Source: Phycisphaeraceae bacterium (GTDB lineage: Bacteria > Planctomycetota > Phycisphaerae > Phycisphaerales > UBA1924). Taken from it: DNA of 64,000 nt. The notes below the pieces were generated by a model. It was not told where the DNA came from and ran no database searches. It saw nothing but the letters and a program-made list of their open reading frames with translations. The stretch spans positions 1,240,001 to 1,304,000 of the forward strand of contig JAHBXF010000001.1 in NCBI GenBank assembly GCA_019636615.1, in the 5' to 3' direction. Shown here piece after piece: positions 62,062 through 64,000 of this stretch. The translations under genes were made by a program, and so were the position numbers. The number at the start of each line of letters is the position of its first letter. Position 1 is the first letter of the stretch.

Positions 62062-64000
62062 TCAGCAGCCGCCGTTTTCCCACGCGGCGAAGAAGAAGTC
62101 AACGTCGTCGCCATCGACACCGCCGTCGTAGTTCACGTCGGCGGTGGGGTCGCCCTGTTCCCAGGCGTCGAAGAAGGCCTGAACGTCCGAGCCGTCGATG
62201 CCGCCGTCCTGGTTGAAGTCGGCCGGGCAGGGCACGGGAAGGACAAAGAGGGAGACGCGGTTGGAGAAGGCGTTGCCGCAGGGGCTGGTGATGAAGCACT
62301 GGAAGAGGTCGCCGTCGTCGTCTTCGGTCACGCCGAAGACTTCGAGGGTGTTGGTGAAGGAGCCGGAGATGTTGCCGCCGTCGACGAGCAGGTCGCCGTT
62401 GCGGCGCCAGCGGAAGGATGTTGCGCCCGCGGCCTCCACGGTGAAGGTGGCGGTGCCGCCCACCACGACGTACTGATCCTCGGGTTCAAGGTCAAAGATG
62501 GCCTCGGTGCCGGCGAAGCCGGAGTCGGAGAGGCTCATGGGGCTGATGCCGCAGGGGCTGATGGCCTGCACCCAGTAGAAGTAGACGGTGTCGCCCACCG
62601 TGGTGAGGTCGGAGTAGGGGGAACTGTTCTTGGTGCCCAGCAGGGTTGCGGTGCCTGAGTTGTTGACGGTGTTGCGGAAGATGCGGTAGTTGGTGGCGTT
62701 GGGCGAGGCGTTCCAGGAGATGGAGACGCTGTTGCAGTTGCGGCCGTCTGACGCGCGAACGTTGGTAGGCGCGGCGGGCGGGCCCTGGCGGAAGCCTTCG
62801 TCGGGGCCGACGAGCGGGCTGGCGAAGCAGTTGTTGGCCGAGTTGATCCAGTAGAAGTAGGTGGTGCCGACGGCGGCGGTGTTGTCCTGGTAGATGTTGC
62901 CGACGACGTTGTTGGCCACGACGGCGGCGTCATTCACGTTGTTGGTGGTGCCGCGCAGGATGCGGTAGAACTGAGCGTTGTTGCCCGAGTTCCAGGTGAG
63001 GGTGACGGTGTTGCAGTTGGTGCCGTCGCTGGCGGCGAAGTTGGAGGGTGAGTTGGGCGGGTACTGCCTGTAGCCGAAGTCCGGGCCCGCGAGCGAGCCG
63101 TTGCCGCAGGCGTTGGAGGCGCGGACCCAGTAGCGGTAGTTGAAGGCGGGCAGGCCGGTGGCGTCGGTGTAGAAGAGATTGTTGGTGTTGGCGAGCACGG
63201 CGGGGACGCCCGGCAACTGCGGGGAGTCGCGGAAGACGGTGTACGAGGTGGCGGTGAAGGCGGCGGTCCAGGTGATGGTGACGCCGTCGCAAGTGGTGCC
63301 GTCGGTGGCCTGAACGTTGCCGGGCAGGCCTGGCGTCGAGGTCCGCGAGCCGGTGACGGCGGAGGAATAGGCGCTCACGCCGCAGGAGTTGTTCGCGCGG
63401 ACCCAGTAGTAGTAGACAATGTTGGCCGTGGCGGTGCTGTCGAGCAGCGAACTGGAAATGGGGCTGGCGATGAGGGTGGCGGTGCCGCTGTTGTTGACGG
63501 TGTTGCGGTAGACGCGGTAGTTGCTGGCGCCGCTGACAGAGTTCCAGGTGAGGTTGACGCCGCTGCAGCCTGAGCCGAGTGTGGAGAGCCCGGTGGGCGT
63601 GCCCGGGATGACGAGGCGAGCGCCGGAAGCGCTGGAGGAATAGCCGCTGAGCGTGCAGGCGTTCTCTGAGCGCACCCAGTAGAAATACGTGGTGCCTGCA
63701 ACGGCCGAAGAGTCGGTGTAGGAGGTGCCCGAGGGGGAGGCGATCTGCGTCGCAGAGCCGCTGCTGTTGGTGGTGTTGCGGTAGACGCGGTAGTTGCTCA
63801 CGCCGCTGACGCTGTTCCACGTGAGGCCGATGTTGGAACAGGTGGGGTTGGTTTGGAGGTTGCTGGGTGTCGAGGGCGCGAGGCAGGCCTGAACGGTGAT
63901 CTGCTGGGCGTCCCAGGTGTCGGTGTCGTTGTTGTTTGAGTTGCCGTCGGTGCCCGAGTCGAGGACGACGCCGACCCAGTAGGTTCCCGGCGCGACGGAG
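62062..64000 (-). CDS. Fibronectin-type repeat protein with GC-type dockerin, partial at the 5' end
   Basis: The C-terminal 646 codons; the start lies beyond the window edge. The visible part starts in a beta-rich domain (VAPGTYWVGVVLDSG). Then come five fibronectin III-like repeats of about 92 residues, each with a CxxVxLTWN core, NYRVYRNT and YFYWVRA segments and a Cys near the end. An Ig-like domain (DQYVVVGGTATFTVEAAG, then TSFRWRRNG) follows. The GC-type dockerin has two EF-hand-like halves: GGIDGSDVQAFFDAWEQGD and GGVDGDDVDFFFAAWENGGC. It is exported and anchored at the surface. The repeats are close enough in DNA to recombine. Confidence 0.85.
   Translation of the reverse strand, partial: SVAPGTYWVGVVLDSGTDGNSNNNDTDTWDAQQITVQACLAPSTPSNLQTNPTCSNIGLTWNSVSGVSNYRVYRNTTNSSGSATQIASPSGTSYTDSSAVAGTTYFYWVRSENACTLSGYSSSASGARLVIPGTPTGLSTLGSGCSGVNLTWNSVSGASNYRVYRNTVNNSGTATLIASPISSSLLDSTATANIVYYYWVRANNSCGVSAYSSAVTGSRTSTPGLPGNVQATDGTTCDGVTITWTAAFTATSYTVFRDSPQLPGVPAVLANTNNLFYTDATGLPAFNYRYWVRASNACGNGSLAGPDFGYRQYPPNSPSNFAASDGTNCNTVTLTWNSGNNAQFYRILRGTTNNVNDAAVVANNVVGNIYQDNTAAVGTTYFYWINSANNCFASPLVGPDEGFRQGPPAAPTNVRASDGRNCNSVSISWNASPNATNYRIFRNTVNNSGTATLLGTKNSSPYSDLTTVGDTVYFYWVQAISPCGISPMSLSDSGFAGTEAIFDLEPEDQYVVVGGTATFTVEAAGATSFRWRRNGDLLVDGGNISGSFTNTLEVFGVTEDDDGDLFQCFITSPCGNAFSNRVSLFVLPVPCPADFNQDGGIDGSDVQAFFDAWEQGDPTADVNYDGGVDGDDVDFFFAAWENGGC

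Overview
The window is high-GC bacterial chromosome, most likely from a planctomycete of the class Phycisphaerae. The clues are a GC-type dockerin C-terminus (62062-64000, with a broken relative at 37105-37202), several PEP-CTERM tails (VPAPG, a hydrophobic stretch, then arginines), a CANCGYDL-type zinc ribbon on a small membrane protein, many secreted hypothetical proteins, and weak or absent Shine-Dalgarno sequences at some housekeeping genes. There is no phage, plasmid backbone, CRISPR array or tRNA. One structural RNA, the small SRP RNA, is recognisable.

Layout. 1-4900 is a decayed accessory zone: an IS3 transposase remnant with its right terminal repeat, two near-identical 200-bp repeats 2.5 kb apart that bracket two zinc-ribbon genes, an RHS fragment and a small zinc-ribbon membrane protein. 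5455-9910 holds an M48-type membrane metalloprotease and a large secreted protein. 9999-14414 is a phosphate-sensing block: phoB-phoR facing away from an OprP/OprO-type porin, with an unusually long (877-bp) gene-free interval between them. 14542-21955 carries an ABC exporter, a metal-binding lipoprotein, a phosphohexomutase, small conserved proteins, the SRP RNA and a presumed metal-handling trio (Cys-rich protein, HMA lipoprotein, outer-membrane protein). 21969-28710 has dnaB, gpsA, a sugar-type permease, a DUF2585 protein and an SbtA-type bicarbonate transporter. 28911-33716 contains secreted proteins, an ECF-like sigma factor with a putative anti-sigma partner, and ychF.

34153-44904 mixes tandem PEP-CTERM proteins with formylglycine-generating-enzyme (SUMF1) folds, a broken dockerin protein, a pseudopilin, an ABC-2 type transporter, an OsmC protein, an acyl-CoA carboxylase beta subunit and a DUF433/DUF5615 toxin-antitoxin pair. 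45085-49852 is the most unusual gene set: a SUFU-domain protein, a 133-residue protein that ends in Gly-Gly like MoaD/ThiS/ubiquitin, and a 1099-residue DUF4132/DUF7737 protein that starts 3 bp later. 49977-59641 carries polX and a type II secretion/type IV pilus-like cluster (pseudopilin, secretin, assembly ATPase, TPR/O-GlcNAc-transferase-like enzyme). The window ends with two cell-surface genes on the minus strand: a DUF1028/FG-GAP fusion and a fibronectin-type repeat protein with a GC-type dockerin that runs off the edge.

Candidates for something undescribed are the Gly-Gly protein/DUF4132 operon, the SRP RNA whose apical loop is not the usual GGAA, the duplicated 200-bp hairpin-containing repeat, and several very regular G-quadruplex-type tracts in gaps upstream of plus-strand genes. 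All functional statements rest on motif reading alone.
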